Source of the DNA: an uncultured Porphyromonadaceae bacterium
GTDB lineage: Bacteria > Bacteroidota > Bacteroidia > Bacteroidales > UBA11471
Assembly: GCA_900547555.1 (NCBI GenBank)
Contig: URHG01000010.1
Span: 6,258 to 70,257 of the forward strand
Length of the DNA: 64,000 nucleotides
Direction of reading: 5' to 3'
Shown in pieces: positions 45,443-54,862 of the stretch. Position numbers and translations under genes: made by a program. The notes beneath the pieces are model-generated. The model was not told the DNA's origin. It searched no databases and saw only the letters and a program-made list of their open reading frames with translations. How positions within the stretch are numbered: the stretch's first letter is position 1; every line of letters begins with the position of its first letter.

Positions 45443-46684
45443 TCAAGGAATCAACAAATCAATCATTTGCAAAAGTGCCGAGTGAGTAAATCGTTCGATA
45501 TTACGCTCCCGTTGCGTGCCGGCCATCACAATCTTCGATACGACATTTCCGCCGCAAGCAACAGCAATGGCTACCATACCCACAGGTTTCCCGGGAGTTG
45601 CCCCATCGGGGCCGGCAATTCCCGAGGTGGCGATTGCACAATCGGTATGCAGCACACGCAGCACACCCCGTGCCATCTCTTCTACAACCGGAAGACTTAC
45701 CACACCGTTCTGTTCTATGGTTTCGGGAGAAACTCCCAACAAAGATGTCTTCACATCATTGGCGTACGATACGACACTTCCTCTATAATAGGCCGAACAG
45801 CCCGGGACAAGAGTAAGTTCATGTGCAATATTCCCGCCGGTACAACTCTCGGCTGTCGCAATCGTCAGATTCCGTTCCCGTAAAATATTACCCAACGCCC
45901 CCGCCAGAGACACATCTTCCCGGCAAAAGACATGGGAACCCAACAGGGCAGTCAACTTCTCGAACTGTATTTCAAGACCAGACTCAACCTCGGCATCATC
46001 TAATCCCGTCGCCGTAAGGCGAAGACGTATTACACCGGGTTTCGGCAGATAGGCCAAATGGATATACGGCGGCAGCTCATTCTCAAAATCGGTAAGGACA
46101 ATCGCCAATCCCGACTCAGTATACCCCTTGACCAAACATGTAGCATGACGAACCGAAGAATGGTCGTTGAAGCGACTCCGCAAGCGCGGCAACACTTCAT
46201 GAGAAACGGCATACTGCATTTCGGAAGGAACGCCGGGCATAGATACGAGCACTTTATCGTCCCGGTCAAACCACATGACAGGCGCTGTTCCCACCGGATT
46301 GTATATGACGGTACACGCATCGGGCACCAATGCTTGATCGCGTGTAAGTTCATTCATCGTAAAACCTTTACGGGCAAACCGTTCTTCATTCATCTCCTGC
46401 ACTTTCTCATCGCGATGCAAGGAGCACCCGTAAAGTTCGCAAAGGGTCTTTTTGGTAATATCGTCTTTGGTAGGACCCAAACCGCCCGTCATCAAAACGA
46501 CCGGAACCCGAGTAAAAGCATCGAGAACCGCTTTTTTTATCTCGTCCTTTCGATCCCTGACCACCGTAACTTCGGTCAGTTCCCACCCCATAAGGTTCAA
46601 CTGACGGGCAATCCACCCCGAATTGGTATCGGTAACCTGCCCTATAAGCAACTCATCTCCTACGGCTATAATTTCTACATTCAT
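45443..46684 (-). CDS. cinA: CinA-family protein (NMN deamidase-like)
   Basis: The 413-residue protein joins an N-terminal MoCF/COG1058 domain (GDELLIGQVTDTNSGWIARQ near residues 8-27, GGLGPTKDDITKK near 67-79) to a C-terminal CinA domain (TAESCTGGNIAHEL near 276-289, TSGIAGPDGATPGKPVG near 360-376). The C-terminal domain hydrolyses nicotinamide mononucleotide to the nicotinate form in NAD salvage, and the N-terminal part can act as an ADP-ribose pyrophosphatase. Its ATG lies 11 bases after tsaD, so the two form an operon. Confidence 0.93.
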   Translation of the reverse strand: MNVEIIAVGDELLIGQVTDTNSGWIARQLNLMGWELTEVTVVRDRKDEIKKAVLDAFTRVPVVLMTGGLGPTKDDITKKTLCELYGCSLHRDEKVQEMNEERFARKGFTMNELTRDQALVPDACTVIYNPVGTAPVMWFDRDDKVLVSMPGVPSEMQYAVSHEVLPRLRSRFNDHSSVRHATCLVKGYTESGLAIVLTDFENELPPYIHLAYLPKPGVIRLRLTATGLDDAEVESGLEIQFEKLTALLGSHVFCREDVSLAGALGNILRERNLTIATAESCTGGNIAHELTLVPGCSAYYRGSVVSYANDVKTSLLGVSPETIEQNGVVSLPVVEEMARGVLRVLHTDCAIATSGIAGPDGATPGKPVGMVAIAVACGGNVVSKIVMAGTQRERNIERFTHSALLQMIDLLIP

Positions 46685-46695
46685 GGTTGTCTTTT

Positions 46696-47715
46696 TTACA
46701 ATTCCACCCGGGCAAACGGAGGGAGGTCTATCGAACAGAAATCTTTATCCATGTACTTGTAATATCCCGTAATAGCGACCATAGCCGCATTATCGGTCGT
46801 AAACGAAAATCGGGGCAGATAAATGTTCCAGCCGTAACGGGCGGCATGTTCCTGAAAAGCTCCCCGTACAGCCGAATTGGCCGACACGCCTCCGGCCACG
46901 GCAACTTCCCGTATACCGGTATCCTTTACCGCCCGGCGCAACTTATCCATCAATATATCGACGATCGTCGCCTGCAACGACGCGCAAAGGTCATTTTTAC
47001 GCTGTTCTATAAAATCGGGGTTTTGCTTCAACTCATCTCTCAAAAGATAGAGAAAAGAGGTTTTCAATCCGCTGAAACTATAATCGTAACCCGGGATATG
47101 AGGTTTACTGAAATGGAAGGCTTTCGGATCTCCCTCTTTGGCCAGACGGTCCACGACAGGGCCTCCGGGGTAACCGAGTCCCATCACTTTCGCGCATTTA
47201 TCGAACGCCTCTCCTGCGGCATCATCGATCGTCTGTCCTATCACCGTCATATTTTTGTAGCTGTCGACCCGTATGATTTGCGAGTTTCCGCCCGACACCA
47301 ACAAGCAGATAAAAGGGAATGTCGGTTGCCGGTTTTCTTCGCCTTCCACTCGGATAAAATGCGCCATCACATGCGCCTGCAAATGATTCACATCGATCAA
47401 CGGTATATCGAGTGCCGAGGCAAAACCCTTGGCAAAAGAGGTTCCGACCAACAACGAGCCCATCAACCCGGGCCCCCGGGTAAATGCCAATGCATCGAGC
47501 GATGATTTATCGATTCCGGCCCGTCGGATCGCTTCGGAAACGACCGGTATGATATTCTGCTGGTGCGCACGCGAAGCCAACTCGGGAACCACGCCTCCGA
47601 ACGATTCGTGCACAGCCTGAGACGCTATAACATTCGACAACATCACTCCGTCGCGAATAACGGCTGCCGACGTATCGTCGCACGACGATTCTATACCTAA
47701 AACAGTAATACTCAT
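46696..47715 (-). CDS. tsaD: tRNA threonylcarbamoyladenosine transferase TsaD
   Basis: TsaD transfers the threonylcarbamoyl group to A37 of ANN-decoding tRNAs. The 339-residue protein has the ASKHA-type start LGIESSCDDTSAAV near 6-19, metal ligands His111 and His115 (NHLQAHVMAH), FICLLVSGGNSQI and VAVAGGVSANSAVR. The ATG at 47715 is chosen over an in-frame TTG at 47721. It diverges from the TamB gene and is followed by cinA. Confidence 0.96.
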   Translation of the reverse strand: MSITVLGIESSCDDTSAAVIRDGVMLSNVIASQAVHESFGGVVPELASRAHQQNIIPVVSEAIRRAGIDKSSLDALAFTRGPGLMGSLLVGTSFAKGFASALDIPLIDVNHLQAHVMAHFIRVEGEENRQPTFPFICLLVSGGNSQIIRVDSYKNMTVIGQTIDDAAGEAFDKCAKVMGLGYPGGPVVDRLAKEGDPKAFHFSKPHIPGYDYSFSGLKTSFLYLLRDELKQNPDFIEQRKNDLCASLQATIVDILMDKLRRAVKDTGIREVAVAGGVSANSAVRGAFQEHAARYGWNIYLPRFSFTTDNAAMVAITGYYKYMDKDFCSIDLPPFARVEL

Positions 47716-47787
47716 ACGCAAATTTTTTGTGAGGCGAAATTACACAATAAAAAAGAATTATATACTTATTTATTCTGCGAAAAATCA

Positions 47788-47795
47788 TAAATTTG
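47788..47795 (+). promoter_or_regulatory. -7 element upstream of the TamB gene
   Basis: TAAATTTG lies 15 bases before the ATG at 47810, which implies a nearly leaderless transcript and argues against in-frame starts upstream. Confidence 0.5.
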
Positions 47796-47809
47796 TCCTT
47801 GATTGGTGT

Positions 47810-50800
47810 ATGAAATATCTATTCAGAATTATCAAAATACTGATTGTCAGTACGCTGACAATATTTCTCGTTTCCGTAACAGCTTCATATCTGTTACTGA
47901 ACATACCTTCGGTACAACAAAAAGTAACCCGTTTGGGAGAGAAAGAGTTATCGAAACTACTCGACACCCGGCTCACCATCGGAAAGGGTCATGTATTCCC
48001 TTTCAACAAAATACAACTCTCCGACGTCTGTCTCTATGACCGACAAGGCGATACGCTGCTATATACTCAAAAACTCATCGCCGGATTCGCCTGGCAGGAA
48101 TTATTGCAAAAACGATTGGTTTTCACAACCGTACAACTTTATGACTTCGAGGTTTCCCTGCAAAAGAAAAATACCGACTCCCCGCTCAACCTGCAATTTA
48201 TCATCGACCGTTTCAAGAAGGACGAACCGTCGGCCATCGACCTGCATTCCCAAGTCAATACGATACTCGCCCGTCGGGGAAAAATAAATTACGATGTCGT
48301 TTCAAAAAAGCGATCGCCACAAGGGGTCTTCGATCCGTACCACATAAAAATAGACAATTTTCTTGCCACTGTTTCCCTCAAATCTTTCGAAAGAGACTCT
48401 ATCAATGTAAACATCAGAAAAATAAGTTTCGACGAACAATCGGGATTCTCACTCCGCAAATTCGGAGTCAAACTCATCGGAAACCGGGAAAACGTCATGG
48501 TAAGCAATTTTAGGATTACCTTACCGCATACCGATATATTGATAAACCGGACATCAACCGATATATTATCGTATGATAACCTGAAAGATTTTTACAACAA
48601 AAGTCCCATCGACATCAAAATACAAAAATCGTATATAACTCTGTCCGATTTCGGTGCGTTTATTCCCAGATTGAAAAATACCCGAACACCAATGGGTATC
48701 GCTACACATTTGCAAGGAACGGTCGATAATCTCAAAGGCGACTTGCATATCGATTACGGAAATAACTATATCGTCCTTTCGGCCGAAGCCTCGGCCCGAC
48801 ACCTTTCCGATCCGGGAAAAACGACTTTTTCCGGGAAAGTCGAAAAACTAAATGTAACAAACACCGCACTCCCGCAATTATTGCAGGAAATTCTTCCCGA
48901 ACGACCGGGGCTCGCCAAGCGATTTTCGCCCATAGGCGAATGGCAATTCAACGGAGAAATCGATAAAAATCCCGACGGATTAAACGCCAACGGTACTCTC
49001 GCTTGTTACTTGGGGGAAATACAAGGTAACGTCAACATGGATATATCGGACAATGACCGTATCGATGTATTCAGTCTCAATGGGGAACTGAAAACTTCCG
49101 ATTTCCAAATCGGGAAATTCTTCTCCGTGGAACCCCTTTTGGGAAATGTAGGCTTGGACATAAAACTGAATCTCAACCAACAAACACGGGGAGGAAGTTT
49201 ATGGGGACGCGTCGAGGGGTATATCGACCATATCGATTTCAAAAATTACACCTATCAGAACATCGTCGTAAGCGGCAACTACAACGATACCAATTACGAC
49301 GGCGTCATTTCGGTAAATGACCCGAACGGGCAAATGCAACTCATAGGGACAATAGACCTTTTCAACGAACGGCCTGTCATACGGGTCTTGGCCGAAGGAA
49401 ATAATATACGGCTGGGCCGGTTGAACCTTGCCCCCCAATACTCCGAATCGACCACCAGTTTCAATGTAACCAGCAATTTTTACGGAGATCATATCGATAA
49501 TATCGAAGGTGAAATCGTTATCGACACACTCAGTTTCGAGAATAAAGGGAAGCTCTTCTCTACCGGGAAATTCACCGTAACAGCAGAAAACAGAGACAGC
49601 CTGAAAAATCTGCAAATCAAATCGGACTTCATCAATGGATACATCGAGGGTAAATACTCTTTCCGCCAAATAAAAAGAGATTTTACCGAATTACTTTCCC
49701 TATATCTTCCCGATGCCGTTTCTTCTCCTGACAGTACAAGTGTAGGGCAGAACAATTTCCGCTACGCATTCGATCTAAGCAACAGTATAGAACTTTCCTC
49801 GGCCTTCGAACTGCCCGTAACTTTGCAAAAAGATGTATCCGTATCGGGACATTTCGATGCCGAAAGCCATAACATGAGCTTACAAATCGATGCCCCGGAA
49901 TTGAAAATAAAAACGAAACGTCTGCTCCATAACGAAATCAGATTACATACAAATGACTCAGCTCTCATGCTCTCGGCCCACACCGGTATGCTCAACAAAA
50001 AAGGGCAATTTACAGGCTGGGCATTCAACACAGAAGCTTACAAAAACCATATTTCATCGAGGTTGAATTGGAGCAACAACAGCGATACGACCTTCTGCGG
50101 TGAGATAAATACGCTCGCCCTATTGCAGAACAGTGCGCACGGTATCGACTATAATATCCGCATCTTGCCCACGCAAATCATTATCGGCGACTCGGTATGG
50201 CATATCCGGCCGGCAACCATCGACATAGAAAACGGGAAAGGACACATCGACCGCATCGAAGTACGTCACCAAGAACAATACATGCTTATCGACGGACTTA
50301 TTTCAAAAAATCCGACCGATATGCTCAATCTCTCGCTCAATGACGTAAGCCTCGACTATATCTTCGACGCCCTCAACTTGAAAAACGTAGTTTTCGGTGG
50401 GCAGGCCACCGGAGATTTCCTCATCTCCGATCTACTGAACGGAGTCCCCCGCCTCAGTACGAAAAAATTCTTTGTCAAAGATTTTTCCTACAATCGCGCC
50501 AAATTCGGAGATTTGAACTTATACAGCCGGTGGGATAACGAGAATAAAGGTATTCTTCTCAACGGAACAGTCACCCAAGAAGGATACCCCAATACGCTGG
50601 TCGACGGCTACATCTTCCCGACAAGAGATTCCCTGAATCTCCGATTCGATGCCCAACATATTTCATTGGCTTTCCTCAATCCGTTTACAGAAAAAATTCT
50701 GCAAAACGTAGACGGATTCGCTACCGGAAAAATCAACTTCTACGGACGATTCAAGGCCCTGAACGTAGAAGGTAGCGCATACGTCGACCGATTCGGATTC

Positions 50801-52276
50801 GGAATCGACTATCTCAACACCCGGTTTTACATCTCCGACTCGATACGTCTTACCCCCGACGCCATTATCGTCGATAACATGACACTGACAGGAGCAGAAA
50901 ATCACTTGGGAAAAGTGAACGGCATCATGCGACACAAACATTTCAAAAATATCGAATACTCCCTGAACGTCTCGGATATAAACAATATGCTGGTCTATAA
51001 CACGACCGAAAAACAAAATTCGGTATATTACGGGAAAGTTTACGGCAGCGGCTCCATCAGCATCGAAGGAGATATGCAATACACGGGTATCGACATCAAC
51101 ATGGCGACCGACGACAATTCGAAATTCACATTCGTACTCTCCGACAATGCCGAAGCCGAAGAATACCAATTCATCACATTCGTCGATCGTTCCCGAGCTA
51201 TAAATAATTATATCCGGAAAGACAGCACGACGCCTCCTCCTATCGTCCTGCCCGAGACATCGCCCCACCTGCTTACCCTCAACCTGCAAATAGACGTCTC
51301 TCCGCAAATGTCCATGAATCTGCTCATGGACCCGTCTACGGGCGACATGATACGCGCCACAGGCAGCGGCAACATAAGACTGGAATACAATACCTTCTCC
51401 GACATAAAGCTATACGGCACTTACACAGTCGATAAAGGGAATTACAATTTCAGCCTGCAAGACCTCATTACAAAAGACTTTACAATAAAGACGGGCAGCA
51501 GCATATCGTTTGTAGGAGCTCCTAAGGACGCCAACCTCAATATCGAAGCCTACTATGCCCTCACAGCCAATCTCGAAGACCTCGACGAGAGTTTCGCCAC
51601 CGAACAAGACTTGAACCGCACGACCATTCCCGTGCGTGCCATGCTGTACCTCACGGGAGATCTGCAACAACCCGATTTCCGATTCGACCTCGATTTTCCG
51701 ACCGTTACGCAAGACATAGACCGGCGAATACGCAGTATCATCAGTTCCGAAGACATGGTCAACCGGCAAATCATCTATCTGCTCGCCTTGAACAAATTTT
51801 ATACCCCCGATTACATGAACGTGGGACAAACCCACAACAACGAATTGGCCTCTGTCGCTTCTTCGGCTCTATCGAGCCAGCTCAACAACCTGCTGGGGCA
51901 AATCAATGAAAACATCAATATAGGAACCAATCTGCGCAGCGACAAAGGCGATTTTTCCGATGTAGAAGTCGAAGTCGCATTGTCGAGCCAACTCCTCAAC
52001 AACCGGCTCATCATCAACGGAAATATCGGTTATCGAGATAATGCCGTCAACAACAATACGTTTATCGGCGACTTCGATCTCGAATATCTGCTCAACAAAA
52101 GCGGCAATATACGATTGAAAGCCTATAACCATTACAACGACAAAAATTACTATGTAAAATCGGCCCTGACTACGCAAGGCGTCGGTATCATGTATCGCAA
52201 AGAGTTCAACAAGTGGAGCGAATGGTTCTCATGGCTGCGCCGTCGCAAAAACAAAGTACAAACACAAACGCCATGA
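47810..52276 (+). CDS. TamB-like translocation and assembly protein
   Basis: This 1488-residue protein has one N-terminal membrane helix (about 5-27) and a long beta-rich periplasmic region of the AsmA/DUF490 type. The C-terminal TamB domain (about residues 1120-1470) carries the hallmark DFPTVTQDIDRRIRSIISSED and ...QIIYLLALNKFY. TamB-type proteins bridge inner and outer membranes and are linked to lipid transport and outer-membrane protein insertion. Its stop overlaps the ATG of the next gene by 4 bases. No TamA gene lies adjacent. Confidence 0.92.
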   Translation: MKYLFRIIKILIVSTLTIFLVSVTASYLLLNIPSVQQKVTRLGEKELSKLLDTRLTIGKGHVFPFNKIQLSDVCLYDRQGDTLLYTQKLIAGFAWQELLQKRLVFTTVQLYDFEVSLQKKNTDSPLNLQFIIDRFKKDEPSAIDLHSQVNTILARRGKINYDVVSKKRSPQGVFDPYHIKIDNFLATVSLKSFERDSINVNIRKISFDEQSGFSLRKFGVKLIGNRENVMVSNFRITLPHTDILINRTSTDILSYDNLKDFYNKSPIDIKIQKSYITLSDFGAFIPRLKNTRTPMGIATHLQGTVDNLKGDLHIDYGNNYIVLSAEASARHLSDPGKTTFSGKVEKLNVTNTALPQLLQEILPERPGLAKRFSPIGEWQFNGEIDKNPDGLNANGTLACYLGEIQGNVNMDISDNDRIDVFSLNGELKTSDFQIGKFFSVEPLLGNVGLDIKLNLNQQTRGGSLWGRVEGYIDHIDFKNYTYQNIVVSGNYNDTNYDGVISVNDPNGQMQLIGTIDLFNERPVIRVLAEGNNIRLGRLNLAPQYSESTTSFNVTSNFYGDHIDNIEGEIVIDTLSFENKGKLFSTGKFTVTAENRDSLKNLQIKSDFINGYIEGKYSFRQIKRDFTELLSLYLPDAVSSPDSTSVGQNNFRYAFDLSNSIELSSAFELPVTLQKDVSVSGHFDAESHNMSLQIDAPELKIKTKRLLHNEIRLHTNDSALMLSAHTGMLNKKGQFTGWAFNTEAYKNHISSRLNWSNNSDTTFCGEINTLALLQNSAHGIDYNIRILPTQIIIGDSVWHIRPATIDIENGKGHIDRIEVRHQEQYMLIDGLISKNPTDMLNLSLNDVSLDYIFDALNLKNVVFGGQATGDFLISDLLNGVPRLSTKKFFVKDFSYNRAKFGDLNLYSRWDNENKGILLNGTVTQEGYPNTLVDGYIFPTRDSLNLRFDAQHISLAFLNPFTEKILQNVDGFATGKINFYGRFKALNVEGSAYVDRFGFGIDYLNTRFYISDSIRLTPDAIIVDNMTLTGAENHLGKVNGIMRHKHFKNIEYSLNVSDINNMLVYNTTEKQNSVYYGKVYGSGSISIEGDMQYTGIDINMATDDNSKFTFVLSDNAEAEEYQFITFVDRSRAINNYIRKDSTTPPPIVLPETSPHLLTLNLQIDVSPQMSMNLLMDPSTGDMIRATGSGNIRLEYNTFSDIKLYGTYTVDKGNYNFSLQDLITKDFTIKTGSSISFVGAPKDANLNIEAYYALTANLEDLDESFATEQDLNRTTIPVRAMLYLTGDLQQPDFRFDLDFPTVTQDIDRRIRSIISSEDMVNRQIIYLLALNKFYTPDYMNVGQTHNNELASVASSALSSQLNNLLGQINENINIGTNLRSDKGDFSDVEVEVALSSQLLNNRLIINGNIGYRDNAVNNNTFIGDFDLEYLLNKSGNIRLKAYNHYNDKNYYVKSALTTQGVGIMYRKEFNKWSEWFSWLRRRKNKVQTQTP

Positions 52277-53115
52277 CCGATAAACACAAAATCACGCTCG
52301 TACCATTAGGAGGACTGGCCAACCGCCTGCGGGCAATCGCTTCGGGTTATGAGTTATCCAAAGCGGTGGGTTCATTGTTCGACGTCATTTGGCTGAAAAA
52401 CAAGGATTTGAATTGTCCGTTCGACTGCTTGTTCCGTCCTATGGAGCATGGCATCACCCTCATAGAAAGCTCTAAAATCGATTCTCTCATAAAATACAAT
52501 GTCCCGCTGAAAAGAAACTTTTACCTGCCTACCCTATATCAACGCCGCCATTTCAGCCAAAGACTTTACGACACCGATATAGAAAAACTGCGCGACGATG
52601 CCGGTGCAATAAAATCTCTTGTTGCCGGCAAAAACAGTTACATCGCCAGCGGACTTCCTTTTTACCCGACCGAAGCCTTTTTATTTCGGGAGCTGTTTCG
52701 CCCTACCGACGAGATAACCGACGAAATCAAGAAACGATGCTCGGCTTTTACAACTCCCACATTCGGATTACATATACGCCGCATCGACAACGCCATTTCC
52801 ATCGCTGAAAGCCCAATAACCCTTTTCATACAGCAAATAGAGCAGGACTTGAAGAAATACCCCGAAGCGCACTTTTATCTGGCAACCGACAGCGAAAAAG
52901 TCAAAGAACGCCTCCGGGAACGATTCGGGAACCGCATTCTGTATTCCCCGGGCAAAGCCGACCGCAACTCCATAGAAGGAATGAAAGAGGCTGTTGCAGA
53001 GCTTTATACTCTTGCCGGAACACACCATTTCTACGGATCGTATTACAGTTCTTTTTCAGATCTTGTCGCCGTACTCTCCGACCGACCCTACGATATATTG
53101 CGGAAAGAAATATAA
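52273..53115 (+). CDS. fucosyltransferase-like GT-B protein
   Basis: The 280-residue protein starts with LVPLGGLANRLRAIASGY near residues 9-26 and later has FGLHIRRIDNAIS near 166-178, then a LATDSEKVKERL block. These resemble the GGxxNRL and HxRRxDN motifs of NodZ-like or GT11-like fucosyltransferases. It lacks membrane helices. The ATG at 52273 overlaps the TamB stop (ATGA), so it is probably translated by coupling; an earlier in-frame start inside the TamB gene is less likely. The substrate is unknown, and the link to TamB is unexplained. Confidence 0.72.
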   Translation: MTDKHKITLVPLGGLANRLRAIASGYELSKAVGSLFDVIWLKNKDLNCPFDCLFRPMEHGITLIESSKIDSLIKYNVPLKRNFYLPTLYQRRHFSQRLYDTDIEKLRDDAGAIKSLVAGKNSYIASGLPFYPTEAFLFRELFRPTDEITDEIKKRCSAFTTPTFGLHIRRIDNAISIAESPITLFIQQIEQDLKKYPEAHFYLATDSEKVKERLRERFGNRILYSPGKADRNSIEGMKEAVAELYTLAGTHHFYGSYYSSFSDLVAVLSDRPYDILRKEI

Positions 53116-53283
53116 CGGAGTTTTATTTTCAAGAAAATAGCGTACCCGAAGAAAAAATGAAAATCGGGTTCTATCACATTCCGTGCATATAACAAACAGC
53201 CCTTTTTACAATTAAATTTTATCAAAAAAACTATTCTCAGGGGAAATGTATTATTTCATACATTATTCTATTATCACATTTCA

Positions 53284-53291
53284 TATCTTTG
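53284..53291 (+). promoter_or_regulatory. -7 element upstream of the BACON lipoprotein gene
   Basis: TATCTTTG lies 35 bases before the ATG at 53326. Confidence 0.65.
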
Positions 53292-53325
53292 CGGAAATAA
53301 TTCCATGTAATATTTAAAAACTATT

Positions 53326-54618
53326 ATGAAAAACATTTTCTATTTCTTTCTCCCCATACTGCTATTGGCGGTAGGGTGCGACGAGTCTTCCGATAACGAC
53401 ATCGTTATCAAAGGAGGCGACAAGCTCACAATCAATGCTTCGCAGACCCAAGCATCTTTTACATTCACTGCACCCGATACATGGAGTCTGCACACCGATG
53501 CAACCGATTGGCTCACCCCCGATATCCTCGAAGGGGCGGCAGGCACGTATACTGTAAATCTTACCGTAGCAGCCAACACATCCGAAACAAGCCGTACGGC
53601 CACAATCGACATACGCTGTGCCAACGATGAAGAGAAACTCCTCATCACCCAGCTCGGCACGGCCGATACCCCCCTGCCCCCGTCATTCGATGGAAAGTAT
53701 ATCAAATCACTGATGATAAAAGACACCAGCGATGGAGAAACCATCTCCTCCACATTCGAATACAATGAGAAAGGGCAGCTTATCAAGATAATTGGCAAAG
53801 ATGTGTATGAAGACGAAACAGACGTGTATGAATATATCATAGCTTACACCGATGGCAACGTAGAAATAAAAGGACGCGACGGAGAAGAATATACAGCTGC
53901 CATCGACGCCCGGGGTCGTGCCACACAGGTGCGTTATGTCGATACCGATGACGACAACCAAACTATCGACATAACACTCGCGTACGACAATGAGGGACAA
54001 CTCACCAAAGAAACGGGCAAAACAGATGATTATAACGACTATACCGTCGAATACAAGTGGACGAACGGGAATCTTACACAAACCACTTACGGTGGGTACA
54101 GCGACACAGATTTCCGCTACTCGGAATATGAAAACACCGGAAATTTAGATATCAACTGGATTATTTCCGGAGGTTACAGCGAAAGCGGCGTTTCCCCTCT
54201 TGGGTTGCTCGGATTGCTGGGTAAACGCAGTGCACATTACGTCGTGCCTAACTACTGGGATATGGCTTCATCGCCCACTCCCGGATGGGATATCGAACGT
54301 CCTGTACGTGAAGATCTCATCGGTACTACACAGACCGACACATACACCGTAACAGAATCTGATGAAAACAAGGCGACAGCACAATACTCTTTCGATGCCG
54401 ACAACGATCTTTCCGGAATCGTTACCGAAACGCCGGTCTACCGCATTTCTTACGAACGTACGGCGACTATCGTCAGAACAAATCCCAATGAAGAACCCTT
54501 TGTGGGAGAAGATGGTACAAAATATTATTGGGAGGTAGAGGTCCAATTCTCCGACCCTGTGGAAAGCAGCCGCGAGCAGATCGGAACAGATCGGACAGAA
54601 ATATCCATCGGCTATTAA
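53326..54618 (+). CDS. BACON-domain lipoprotein with YD-repeat-like region
   Basis: This 430-residue protein has a lipobox (Cys18), an N-terminal BACON-type beta sandwich (about 30-112, with FTAPDTWSLHTDATDWLTPD and TSRTATIDIRC patterns) and a middle region of repeated FEYNEKGQLIKI and LAYDNEGQLTKE strands like DUF4595 or YD repeats. It is probably exposed at the cell surface; BACON domains often bind glycans or mucin, but no ligand can be assigned. It has its own promoter and terminator. Confidence 0.8.
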   Translation: MKNIFYFFLPILLLAVGCDESSDNDIVIKGGDKLTINASQTQASFTFTAPDTWSLHTDATDWLTPDILEGAAGTYTVNLTVAANTSETSRTATIDIRCANDEEKLLITQLGTADTPLPPSFDGKYIKSLMIKDTSDGETISSTFEYNEKGQLIKIIGKDVYEDETDVYEYIIAYTDGNVEIKGRDGEEYTAAIDARGRATQVRYVDTDDDNQTIDITLAYDNEGQLTKETGKTDDYNDYTVEYKWTNGNLTQTTYGGYSDTDFRYSEYENTGNLDINWIISGGYSESGVSPLGLLGLLGKRSAHYVVPNYWDMASSPTPGWDIERPVREDLIGTTQTDTYTVTESDENKATAQYSFDADNDLSGIVTETPVYRISYERTATIVRTNPNEEPFVGEDGTKYYWEVEVQFSDPVESSREQIGTDRTEISIGY

Positions 54619-54624
54619 AAGCGT

Positions 54625-54659
54625 AAAAGAAAGGGAGTTTGATGCTCCCTTTCTTTTTT
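54625..54659 (+). terminator. terminator after the BACON lipoprotein gene
   Basis: Arms at 54625-54637 and 54645-54657 form a perfect 13-bp stem with a 7-base loop and a T run. Confidence 0.88.
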
Positions 54660-54803
54660 ACATCAGTGGTAAAACACATGTCGAACAATCGATAAAGGGC
54701 CCATCGCACAAAAACGTTTTTTAAACCTAAAAGATAGAAAGACACTTCTTTTTCAATAGAGATTGAAAGAAGGGTAATTTCCTGCAAGAAGTCTACAAAA
54801 CCA

Positions 54804-54834
54804 AAAGAGGACAACTCGACGAGTTGTCCTCTTT
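54804..54834. terminator. terminator of the pectin esterase operon
   Basis: Perfect 15-base arms (54804-54818 and 54820-54834) around a single central base. It lies 29 bases beyond the stop of the minus-strand pectinesterase gene, and the outer ends are A/T-rich in both directions. Confidence 0.8.
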
Positions 54835-54862
54835 ATTATAATAGGGTTATTCTATTCCGTCG

